DNA of 34,970 nucleotides, from assembly GCA_009782385.1 (NCBI GenBank), contig WRJE01000016.1:1-34970 (forward strand), read 5' to 3'. Origin of the DNA: Oscillospiraceae bacterium. Its GTDB lineage: Bacteria; Bacillota; Clostridia; Oscillospirales; UBA929. Below are positions 8,490-14,632 of this stretch, in pieces. Within the stretch, counting starts at the first letter, position 1, and each line of letters starts with the position of its first letter. The notes beneath the pieces were generated by a model. That model saw only the letters and a program-made list of their open reading frames with translations, was not told the origin of the DNA and did not search any database. The position numbers and the translations under genes are program-made.

Positions 8490-8986
8490 TGAGCAAGCCC
8501 CCCTTCCAACGCGATTCCCGAAACGCTTCTCGGCGAAATTATCAGATTCCTCGCGCCTGACGACGCGCGTATAAGCCCGCCCTCCAACAGTTCAAAGCCG
8601 AGCGGCTCGCCGGATTCTATAAGTGCAGTACCGTCTTCCGGGGCAAGCCCAAGACCCGCCTCGCTGAACAGTTCATAAATCCATCCGTTATGGCGGTAAA
8701 TCATCGTTTTGTACTCCGTGCCGCCGTAGTCCGCGCTGATAGAGAGAGCGGATAAGCCGTTAAAATCATCAACGGTGATTTTCCCCTCATTGTCCTCGTT
8801 CTTTACTTTAGTCCATATATATGACAGGACTATGTGTTCGTTATAAGCCTCGCTTGATACCTGCGTCATGTTCTTATAAACCCGCGCACTGAGCATCAGC
8901 ACCAGAAGCACCGATACCGCGAAAACGCAGAAAGTTAACAGCACAAGCACCGTATCAATTTTTTGTCCTTTAACTGATTTCCCCAT
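8486..8986 (-). CDS. DUF4860-type membrane-anchored protein of pilus operon
   Basis: A 166-residue protein with one N-terminal membrane helix (DTVLVLLTFCVFAVSVLLVL) followed by SARVYKNMTQVSSEAYNEH and LSYIWTKVKNED. This pattern fits the DUF4860 family that I recall from Firmicute type II secretion/type IV pilus clusters. The remainder is a beta-rich soluble domain (YKTMIYRHNGWIYELF). Its role is unknown; position and topology suggest a pseudopilin-like subunit. It overlaps the next gene by four bases. Upstream lies a 48-base gap with a perfect 9-bp hairpin, the longest gap inside the operon. Confidence 0.75.
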   Translation of the reverse strand: MGKSVKGQKIDTVLVLLTFCVFAVSVLLVLMLSARVYKNMTQVSSEAYNEHIVLSYIWTKVKNEDNEGKITVDDFNGLSALSISADYGGTEYKTMIYRHNGWIYELFSEAGLGLAPEDGTALIESGEPLGFELLEGGLIRASSGARNLIISPRSVSGIALEGGLAQ

Positions 8987-9007
8987 ATAGGCTGTACCCC
9001 CGTAACT

Positions 9008-9028
9008 GAACAGACATTCTGTCTGTTC
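9008..9028. promoter_or_regulatory. Perfect hairpin in intercistronic gap of pilus operon
   Basis: GAACAGACA-TTC-TGTCTGTTC is a perfect 9-bp inverted repeat with a 3-base loop, located between the 111-residue gene and the DUF4860 gene. It lacks a U-tract and is followed by the DUF4860 ribosome binding site, so it may be an mRNA processing or stability element, or an attenuator, rather than a full terminator. Confidence 0.5.
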
Positions 9029-9034
9029 GGCAAA

Positions 9035-9370
9035 TCAACGATTTCGCAGGTCAATAACGGTTATGTCCGGTAATAGGTTTGACGCGAATATGTCATAATG
9101 CACGACATACTTCGTCCTGTCTATATACACGCCGTAGTTATCCTCGATGTACGCTATGCTCTCCGGGTAGCTGCCCTCGACCGTGTAGCATTTTACAGCC
9201 GCGCGAAGAATCCCCTCTTCAAGCACACGGATTGACTCGGATCTGACGGACTGTTCCGCTTGGTAAAGCCCGAACAGAACCATTCCCAGAATTACAAGCG
9301 TTAACACAAGCGTTCCGATACTGTCCTTCAAAACGCCCAAAGCGGTTTTCTTAAAAATTTCTCTTTTCAT
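9035..9370 (-). CDS. Small membrane-anchored protein of pilus operon
   Basis: A 111-residue protein with a cytoplasmic basic start (MKREIFKKTALGVLKDS), one membrane helix (IGTLVLTLVILGMVLFGLY) and a short soluble domain containing AAVKCYTVEGSYPESIAYIEDNYGVYID. The segment CYTVEGSYPESIxYI resembles the mature domain of small pilin-like proteins, in which a sequence of the type YxxEGxYPxxLxxL follows the N-terminal helix. I recognise no canonical prepilin cleavage site. It is second in the operon, six bases after the pilC stop. Possibly a pilin-like subunit; the assignment is tentative. Confidence 0.7.
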   Translation of the reverse strand: MKREIFKKTALGVLKDSIGTLVLTLVILGMVLFGLYQAEQSVRSESIRVLEEGILRAAVKCYTVEGSYPESIAYIEDNYGVYIDRTKYVVHYDIFASNLLPDITVIDLRNR

Positions 9371-9375
9371 AGCCG

Positions 9376-10422
9376 TTATCCTATGGAGGTCATAATACCC
9401 ATCAGCGGCATCATAACCGACAGCAGGATTACACCCACTATTGCCGATGTGATTACGACAAGAGTAGGCTCTATTTTGCCGACAACGCGGTCAATTTCGT
9501 CTTGCACCCTTATTTCACTGCGCCGCGCTATTTCAGCCATCGCGGAGTCAACCATGCCGCTGCGCCCGCCAAGGGAGAGCATCCTGCTGTCACGCGCGGA
9601 GAGTATGCCCGAGTCGCGCATAGCATCGGCGAGAGTGCCGCCCGAACGCAGCATTTCAATACATTTATTGTTTTTCTTGTCCACGGCCTTAGACCCGCCG
9701 CTGATAGCCGCCGCCATCGTGACAGCTTCATCGGTATCAAGTCCGCTGGTAACGGCAAGCGTCATTGCCGATGTAAAACGCGATGATGAAATATGCGCGA
9801 ACACGGATTTGTCCCCGAACATATTACTGAAAGATTTGCTTATGGCTCTGCGTATAGACGGGACAATCCACGCGATAAAAGCGACAACGAAAATCGCGCC
9901 GATTATCGCCGCCAAGACCGCGGAAACATTCCCAAGCCATCCGCCGAAGTTTACGAGACTTGCCGCAAGCGGCGACATCTGGCTGCCGAGTTCGGTAAAC
10001 ACATCGTTAAAAATCGGAAGCACTTGAACTATAAGCACTAAAACGACCGCTACCATCAGCACAAGTAATATGGCGGGATACAGTACGGCACTTTTTATGG
10101 AGATTGCCAATCTCTCCTGCCTGCTGTAATGCTCGGAGAGTGCTTTCAGCGTTCCCGCCAAGCGGCCTGTTTTTTCCCCGATTTCCACCATGCTAATCAT
10201 GTAGCGCGGGAAAAACGCCGATTCTTTTAGTGCCGCCGAGAGCGGCTCGCCTTTTTCCAATGTTGCTAAAAGGCTTTGCAGTACGGCTTTCCCGCCTTTG
10301 TCTTTCTCATCGTCTTGGAGCATTAGAATCCCATCGCTGAACGCGATTCCGGATTCTAAAAGCATGGACAACTCCATGCACAAGGCGGATAAGTATGAAT
10401 TTGCTAAATCCCTCTGTCTCAT
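9376..10422 (-). CDS. Type II secretion / type IV pilus inner-membrane platform protein (PilC/GspF)
   Basis: A 348-residue polytopic protein of the T2SS F family. It contains two repeats of the F domain, each beginning with an amphipathic cytoplasmic part: LSMLLESGIAFSDGILML with YMISMVEIGEKTGRLAGTL, and later MTLAVTSGLDTDEAVTMA. Three membrane helices are visible (YPAILLVLMVAVVLVLIVQVL; AAIIGAIFVVAFIAWIVP; VVITSAIVGVILLSVMMP), the usual number. It is the membrane platform on which the ATPase acts to build or retract the pseudopilus. It is the first gene of the operon, preceded by GAGGAGGG and a consensus promoter. Length is slightly short but in range. Confidence 0.9.
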   Translation of the reverse strand: MRQRDLANSYLSALCMELSMLLESGIAFSDGILMLQDDEKDKGGKAVLQSLLATLEKGEPLSAALKESAFFPRYMISMVEIGEKTGRLAGTLKALSEHYSRQERLAISIKSAVLYPAILLVLMVAVVLVLIVQVLPIFNDVFTELGSQMSPLAASLVNFGGWLGNVSAVLAAIIGAIFVVAFIAWIVPSIRRAISKSFSNMFGDKSVFAHISSSRFTSAMTLAVTSGLDTDEAVTMAAAISGGSKAVDKKNNKCIEMLRSGGTLADAMRDSGILSARDSRMLSLGGRSGMVDSAMAEIARRSEIRVQDEIDRVVGKIEPTLVVITSAIVGVILLSVMMPLMGIMTSIG

Positions 10423-10464
10423 AAGCCCTCCTCAATAAAACACCTAAAATCAATCATGTGCTAT

Positions 10465-10493
10465 ATTATAGTACATAATAGTTGTGTTGTCAA
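10465..10493 (-). promoter_or_regulatory. Consensus sigma-A-type promoter of the pilus operon
   Basis: On the minus strand, TTGACA (10488-10493) and TATAAT (10465-10470) are both perfect and are separated by 17 bases. The -10 box lies about 43 bases from the pilC start codon. This should be a strong constitutive promoter unless repressed. Confidence 0.85.
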
Positions 10494-10503
10494 TCGAATA
10501 ATT

Positions 10504-10535
10504 CGGTGGGTACGCACTCCTGTGCGTCCGCCGTG
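10504..10535. repeat. Short palindromic repeat between divergent promoters
   Basis: A GC-rich imperfect inverted repeat (CGGTGGGTACGCAC, loop TCCT, then GTGCGTCCGCCG) lies between the pilus promoter and the promoter of the 62-residue gene. It resembles the other short palindromic units in the window in size and composition but is not an identical copy. Confidence 0.55.
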
Positions 10536-10554
10536 TCCCCGTGGTTTTTTGTGG

Positions 10555-10584
10555 TTGACAAAGCGAGGGTTATGAGTGTAAAAT
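10555..10584 (+). promoter_or_regulatory. Promoter of the 62-residue orphan gene
   Basis: TTGACA (10555-10560) and TAAAAT (10579-10584) with an 18-base spacer, followed by an AGGAAAGGGGG ribosome binding site and the ATG at 10609. It is divergent from the pilus promoter. Confidence 0.65.
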
Positions 10585-10608
10585 GGAAACAGGAAAGGGG
10601 GTTATATT

Positions 10609-10797
10609 ATGCCATCCAATATGGAAATGCGTACAATGCAGAAAACCGCGTTATATGATTTGCTCAAACTAAAACGTGACAATGAAAAATCGGAGAACAA
10701 AGTCGAGGGATTGTTTGAACTTATCAACAAAGCCAAAGCGACCATGGAAGCCGAGGATGTGGCCTATGTTGAGAAGATGATAGCCGAATTGGGATAA
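10609..10797 (+). CDS. Small hypothetical helical protein (62 aa)
   Basis: A 62-residue, highly charged, mostly helical protein: a first helix around MQKTALYDLLKLKRDNEKS and a second around LINKAKATMEAEDVAYVEKM. There is no signal peptide, membrane segment or known motif. It is judged real because it has a matched promoter, a strong ribosome binding site seven bases before the ATG, and a terminator-like hairpin downstream. It stands alone, divergent from the pilus operon and convergent with the SLH gene. Function unknown. Confidence 0.7.
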   Translation: MPSNMEMRTMQKTALYDLLKLKRDNEKSENKVEGLFELINKAKATMEAEDVAYVEKMIAELG

Positions 10798-10820
10798 TTG
10801 AGGGGATTTATATAATTGGC

Positions 10821-10847
10821 GGGACGCTGAGGACAGCGTCCCCTACA
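10821..10847. repeat. 27-bp dispersed palindromic repeat, copy A
   Basis: The unit GGGACGCTGAGGACAGCGTC plus CCCTACA is an inverted repeat (GGGACGCT / AGCGTCCC) ending in a CTAC motif. An identical 27-base copy is at 22088-22114. This copy lies 23 bases after the 62-residue gene. Confidence 0.85.
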
Positions 10848-10848
10848 G

Positions 10849-10886
10849 AAACAACCGCATTCCCCGAAAGGGATTGGCGGTTGTTT
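10849..10886. terminator. Bidirectional terminator-like hairpin
   Basis: AAACAACCGC (10849-10858) and GCGGTTGTTT (10877-10886) form a 10-bp perfect stem around a loop that itself contains TCCCCGAAAGGGA. With A/T runs on both outer edges it can serve both converging genes, the 62-residue gene and the SLH/transglutaminase gene. Confidence 0.75.
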
Positions 10887-10896
10887 AAGGTTCTGT

Positions 10897-12384
10897 TTAC
10901 TCAAAATACGGGTGTTCATACGGCGCGGGTTCTTTGCCTACATACATACCGTATGCGTCACATATCCAGTATTCGCCGTTTACCTCTACCCGACACCACT
11001 GGTGCTTCCATTGGTTCTCGTTGATATGCTCGAACGGTATGTCAAGTATATTCAAGCACAATCCCACAGCGCGGGTCGCTCCGGCACAGGACGCGGCGTT
11101 GAGGACAAAGAATCCGTAAACATCGTTATAATGAGGGTCGCTTGTTGTATACCCGTCTGAAAATATTATTACTTCCGTTATCGCCCGTAAGTCCTTATAA
11201 ATCCCTTGCAGTTGCTCCGCTCTGCTCATTCCGGCATATTTTGAAGCAATGTTTTTGGCTATTGCGTATGCTTGCTCAAATTCTGCCGCAGTCATGCCTT
11301 TTTTAAGGGTTTCACTGATTGTCACATTAATAAGGCTAACGACACCGGGCGTTGTTTCCTTGATATTGTTAAACGTCAGTATGCTCTGTTCGCGGGTATA
11401 CACGCCTTTCGGGTTGAATTTGTTGTTATCACCCTGCATAATTCCGTTTGCCTTGACAAAATTCACGCCGTCAACACACCACGGCGACACATCGCCCATG
11501 TCCGCAAACCCCGATGGCGGGATATTGCTCGTATTCATTCCGATAACTTTCCCGACATTCAGTATCATGCCCGCCGCCTGTTCACGGGTGAAGCCGCCGT
11601 TGGGGTTGAACTGATTGTTACCTATGCCGGATGTAACTCCAAGCGCGAACGCCGCGAGGATATTTTGGTCGTTTGTGTCGGTAAAAGCGTTAGGGTTGCG
11701 GGACACGCCTTTTTCAGCCAGTATTGCGTCTATGTTTTTCCCCGTCCTGTATTCCAACCACTTGACCGCCATGCGGCAGAACTCGGCGCGGGTGATTATG
11801 TTGGTGTAATTGTCATACAAGCCATCGGGGACAAAATCCTTTGCTATTGCGGCGGCTATCCCCTCTCTTGCCCAAACGCTTGCAGAGGAAAAATCAAACT
11901 GTTCTAAAATAATTTCAATCATGGCAGATTCGGACAGGGTATACAAGCCCGCTTCGTCATCTTCATATTTATCTCTTGCGAAATCCAGCGGATTACCGTC
12001 AGTTTCATCAAAGATAATCCCAATCAGAGGATTTTCACCGACAAAAGAGCAATTAGAAAATTCGGCCCCATTAAGATAAGAATAAGGCACTTTATCTCCT
12101 GCGTTAAATGTCGCGGAGTGGAGTTTCAAAGTGCCGTCAATTACCGTTGCGGTGCTTTTGTCTCGATTCAGCAAGTAAATATACTGTATTCCTCTGTAAA
12201 TACTGATGATACCCTCTACATTTGTGACCTGTAGTGTACAGGTATATTTACCGTCATCACTATTCAACTTCAAATCAATGTTAAAAGGCATTGCATCATC
12301 GGCAAGCGCGGGGATGGCAAGGGACGGAACAAGTACGAGGAGAAGGGCAAAAGCCAACGAGAGGGAAATAATACGTTTTTTCAT
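10897..12384 (-). CDS. S-layer-homology protein with C-terminal transglutaminase-like domain
   Basis: A 495-residue secreted surface protein. The signal peptide is MKKRIISLSLAFALLLVLVP...ALA. After a beta-rich N-terminal domain come three SLH repeats at roughly residues 160-350, for example VTSGIGNNQFNPNGGFTREQ and MQGDNNKFNPKGVYTREQ, which would anchor it to secondary cell-wall polymer. The C-terminus is transglutaminase-like, with a probable triad of Cys433 (AASCAGATRAVGLCL), His461 (KHQWCRVEVNGEYW) and Asp476 (ICDAYG). Such domains are often cysteine proteases or cross-linkers. I chose the ATG at 12384, preceded by AGGAGG; an in-frame start 42 bases upstream would bury the signal peptide. 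A matched promoter precedes it and a hairpin terminator follows. Confidence 0.88.
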   Translation of the reverse strand: MKKRIISLSLAFALLLVLVPSLAIPALADDAMPFNIDLKLNSDDGKYTCTLQVTNVEGIISIYRGIQYIYLLNRDKSTATVIDGTLKLHSATFNAGDKVPYSYLNGAEFSNCSFVGENPLIGIIFDETDGNPLDFARDKYEDDEAGLYTLSESAMIEIILEQFDFSSASVWAREGIAAAIAKDFVPDGLYDNYTNIITRAEFCRMAVKWLEYRTGKNIDAILAEKGVSRNPNAFTDTNDQNILAAFALGVTSGIGNNQFNPNGGFTREQAAGMILNVGKVIGMNTSNIPPSGFADMGDVSPWCVDGVNFVKANGIMQGDNNKFNPKGVYTREQSILTFNNIKETTPGVVSLINVTISETLKKGMTAAEFEQAYAIAKNIASKYAGMSRAEQLQGIYKDLRAITEVIIFSDGYTTSDPHYNDVYGFFVLNAASCAGATRAVGLCLNILDIPFEHINENQWKHQWCRVEVNGEYWICDAYGMYVGKEPAPYEHPYFE

Positions 12385-12444
12385 GTGGATTCCTCCTAAA
12401 ATGATTTGTTGCATAAGGACGAACACAGTTCGTTTCTACAATTC

Positions 12445-12473
12445 ATAATACAATATTATACATCATCCGTCAA
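12445..12473 (-). promoter_or_regulatory. Promoter of the SLH/transglutaminase gene
   Basis: On the minus strand, TTGACG (12468-12473) and TATTAT (12445-12450) have 17-base spacing, about 60 bases upstream of the chosen ATG. Confidence 0.7.
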
Positions 12474-12492
12474 CAAATTCATTTGCAGGGAC

Positions 12493-12694
12493 ACGTCAAT
12501 GTAATTTGATATATTTCTGTTTTATCGCCTGCGGGCGAGAAAAACACCCGGCTCTGCGGAGCCACCCTCTTTACAAAAGAGGGCAAAGAAAGCCGATTTA
12601 ACCCTGCCCTCTTTCGGCAAAGAGGGTGCCGACCGCAGTCGGCGGGTGTTTTTCTTGCCAAATTATACATTGCGTTTATAAATTAGATTGACGT
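12493..12694. repeat. 202-bp MITE-like inverted-repeat element
   Basis: The element is bounded by a 15-bp inverted repeat with one mismatch (ACGTCAATGTAATTT at 12493-12507, AAATTAGATTGACGT at 12680-12694). Inside is a second, perfect 13-bp inverted repeat, AGAAAAACACCCG (12538-12550) and CGGGTGTTTTTCT (12643-12655). Within that are two GAGGG-type hairpins (CCCTCTTTACAAAAGAGGG and CCCTCTTTCGGCAAAGAGGG). It has no convincing gene. It fills most of the gap between the SLH gene and the yceD-rpmF operon and leaves both promoters intact. The outer arms resemble the arms of the palindrome at the ATP synthase promoter. A non-autonomous mobile element or composite of intergenic repeats is the likeliest reading. 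Confidence 0.7.
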
Positions 12695-12726
12695 ATTTGT
12701 TCGCGGGCGCACACCAAAACTTTTGC

Positions 12727-12755
12727 TTGACAATCGCGTTTGCATTGATTATAAT
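12727..12755 (+). promoter_or_regulatory. Consensus promoter of the yceD-rpmF-der operon
   Basis: Perfect TTGACA (12727-12732) and TATAAT (12750-12755) with a 17-base spacer. The start site would be near 12762, giving a leader of only about 23 bases before the GTG at 12785. Confidence 0.85.
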
Positions 12756-12784
12756 ACCCCCTGTACCGTTTGCGAGGTGATACT

Positions 12785-13186
12785 GTGCGGTTTGATTTGC
12801 GTGTTTTGAAAAAAAGCCCGGGCGGCAAACAGGAGTTTGCGTATGACTTGCGCGTACCGGATTATCAGAACGAAAACGCCGAACCGCTTGAGGTATCCGG
12901 CACGATAAAGAATATTTCGGGTGTGCTGATGCTCGGCGGCGAACTCAACGGTATGTTGACGCTTGTCTGTGACCGATGCGGAAAATCATTTGAGAGTGAA
13001 AAGACGCTTGAAGTATCATATATGCTGTCTGAGATTGAGAAAGACGAGGACAACGTTTATGTCCTGAAAGGCGATTCGATAGAACTCGATGAGATTTTCA
13101 TCCCGGAACTGATACTCAGCATGGATATGAAGGTTTTATGCGGCGAGGATTGTGACGGGGGAGAGTTCGGAGAGTACATTCAATAG
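12785..13186 (+). CDS. yceD: YceD/DUF177 family protein (23S rRNA accumulation)
   Basis: A 133-residue protein of the YceD/DUF177 family, usually encoded just before rpmF and linked to 23S rRNA accumulation. The family hallmarks are visible: LTLVCDRCGKSFE, the first Cys pair in a beta-rich domain, then acidic strands and a C-terminal VLCGEDCDG with a second Cys pair, which probably forms a zinc site. I chose the GTG at 12785 because GAGGTGA lies just upstream, whereas the in-frame TTG at 12770 has no ribosome binding site and lies very close to the predicted start of transcription. It is first in the operon with rpmF. Confidence 0.88.
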   Translation: MRFDLRVLKKSPGGKQEFAYDLRVPDYQNENAEPLEVSGTIKNISGVLMLGGELNGMLTLVCDRCGKSFESEKTLEVSYMLSEIEKDEDNVYVLKGDSIELDEIFIPELILSMDMKVLCGEDCDGGEFGEYIQ

Positions 13187-13202
13187 AAAGGAAGATAATA
13201 AA

Positions 13203-13388
13203 ATGGCAGTTCCAAAGAGTAAAATTTCTAAACAGCGACGCAATCTGCGCCGCAGTTCGCATTGGAAACTTGAAGCACCGGATCTTGTTATGTGCAAATG
13301 CGGGGAATATGCCCTGCGCCACAGAGCTTGCAAGGCTTGCGGTATGTACAGAGGCCGTCAGGTGATAGAGGTCGGGGACGATAAGTAG
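13203..13388 (+). CDS. rpmF: 50S ribosomal protein L32
   Basis: A 61-residue ribosomal protein L32: MAVPKSKISKQRRNLRRS, then a Cys pair in MCKCG and a second in ACKACG that form the zinc ribbon of the zinc-binding paralogue. Length and N-terminus are typical. The ATG is preceded by AAAGGAAG. It lies 16 bases after yceD, the usual pairing in bacteria. A longer in-frame reading upstream of the ATG overlaps yceD and is not needed. Confidence 0.96.
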   Translation: MAVPKSKISKQRRNLRRSSHWKLEAPDLVMCKCGEYALRHRACKACGMYRGRQVIEVGDDK

Positions 13389-13440
13389 TCCGCTTATAAC
13401 CGGAGTTAGAAAAGGCAGTCCGGCGGCGCGCGCGGGTCTT

Positions 13441-14619
13441 GTGACCGGTGCGCGTTTGATGTGCGTAAACGGAAAACCCGTGCGCGATGTTTTGGATTAC
13501 AGGTTTTACAGTTATGACCGCAAACTTGAGCTTACCGTTGCCGGTTCGCACGGTGTGACGCGCTATTACCACGTCACACACGCCGAGGGGAGCGACATCG
13601 GGCTGGAGTTTGATTCACCGCTGATGGACGAGCAGAAGCACTGCCGTAACAAGTGCGTATTCTGCTTTATCGACCAACAACCGCCACATATGCGAAAGAC
13701 GCTCTATTACAAGGATGACGATGCGCGGCTCTCATTTTTGCAGGGTAATTACATTACCATGACAAACCTTGAGGATGAAGACATAGACCGCATTATCGAG
13801 CAGCGCATATCGCCGCTGAGGGTGTCGGTACACGCGACAGAACCGTCCGTGCGCTACGATATGCTTAATCATCCTAAAGCGGGGCTGTGCTTCGGTATTC
13901 TCCAACAGCTCTCAAACGCCGGGATAGAACTGCACACTCAGATTGTGGTATGCGCGGGTATAAATGACGGGAACATACTGACGCATACGCTTAAAGACTT
14001 GACCTCTCTGGGTGTCTTGAGCGTGGCTGTCGTGCCTGTCGGATTAACCAAGTACAGAGATGGGCTTTACTCATTAACTCCGCTGACACCGGAGAACGCG
14101 CGTGACTGTATCAAGAGGGCGGACGCTTTCGCGCGGGTTTACTGCGCCGATGAACTGTACTTACGGGCGGGGCTTGAGCTGCCTTCGTCCGAGTATTACG
14201 ATGACTACCCGCAGTTGGAGAACGGCGTTGGCATGATAAGGCTTTTCCTCGATGATTTCGCGTATGCGGCTGAAAGCCGCGCCCCCAAGGGCAACGCTGT
14301 TTCAATCGCCACGGGAACGGCGTTCGCGCCGTTTTTGGTTAATATATTGCCGTCTAACGTGAGCGTATATCCCATTATTAACGAGTTTTGGGGCGATACG
14401 GTGACGGTTGCGGGACTTGTTACAGGCAGGGATTTGATAAATCAGCTGACGGGCAAGGCTCTGGGCGAGTATTTATTGATACCCTCGAATATGCTGCGCC
14501 ACGGCGGGGATGTTTTTCTTGACGACTTAACGGTTCGGGATGTGACAGACGCGCTCGGTGTCTATATAAAAGTCGTACCGCCGCACGGCGAGGCATTGGC
14601 AAGAGAGTTATACAAATAA
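13441..14619 (+). CDS. DUF512 family Fe-S protein (PDZ / radical-SAM-like)
   Basis: At least 392 residues. The body shows a Cys cluster CxxxCxxC in KHCRNKCVFCFIDQQPP, like a radical SAM Fe-S site, then RLSFLQGNYITMTNL, SVHATEPSVRYDML and, near the C-terminus, the DUF512 domain (IATGTAFAPFL; RDLINQLTGKALGEYLLIPS). Reaction unknown. The N-terminus should be a PDZ-like domain. The first regular start codon (GTG 13441) cuts into it, because homologous-looking sequence (ITGVRKGSPAARAGLVTGA) continues upstream in frame to about 13396 with only ATA codons as possible starts. The frame is closed by a stop at 13366-13368. True start uncertain. It commonly sits next to der and plsY, as here. Confidence 0.88.
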   Translation: MTGARLMCVNGKPVRDVLDYRFYSYDRKLELTVAGSHGVTRYYHVTHAEGSDIGLEFDSPLMDEQKHCRNKCVFCFIDQQPPHMRKTLYYKDDDARLSFLQGNYITMTNLEDEDIDRIIEQRISPLRVSVHATEPSVRYDMLNHPKAGLCFGILQQLSNAGIELHTQIVVCAGINDGNILTHTLKDLTSLGVLSVAVVPVGLTKYRDGLYSLTPLTPENARDCIKRADAFARVYCADELYLRAGLELPSSEYYDDYPQLENGVGMIRLFLDDFAYAAESRAPKGNAVSIATGTAFAPFLVNILPSNVSVYPIINEFWGDTVTVAGLVTGRDLINQLTGKALGEYLLIPSNMLRHGGDVFLDDLTVRDVTDALGVYIKVVPPHGEALARELYK

Positions 14620-14632
14620 TAAGGAACTGAAA

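Noticed and set aside
9383-10027. 214-residue open frame on the plus strand opposite pilC
   Set aside because: Antisense to a clear GspF-family gene, low-complexity Ile/Ser/Thr/Ala composition, no supporting start signals.
12770-12784. TTG at 12770 as the yceD start
   Set aside because: No Shine-Dalgarno, and it lies very near the predicted transcription start; GTG at 12785 has GAGGTGA upstream.
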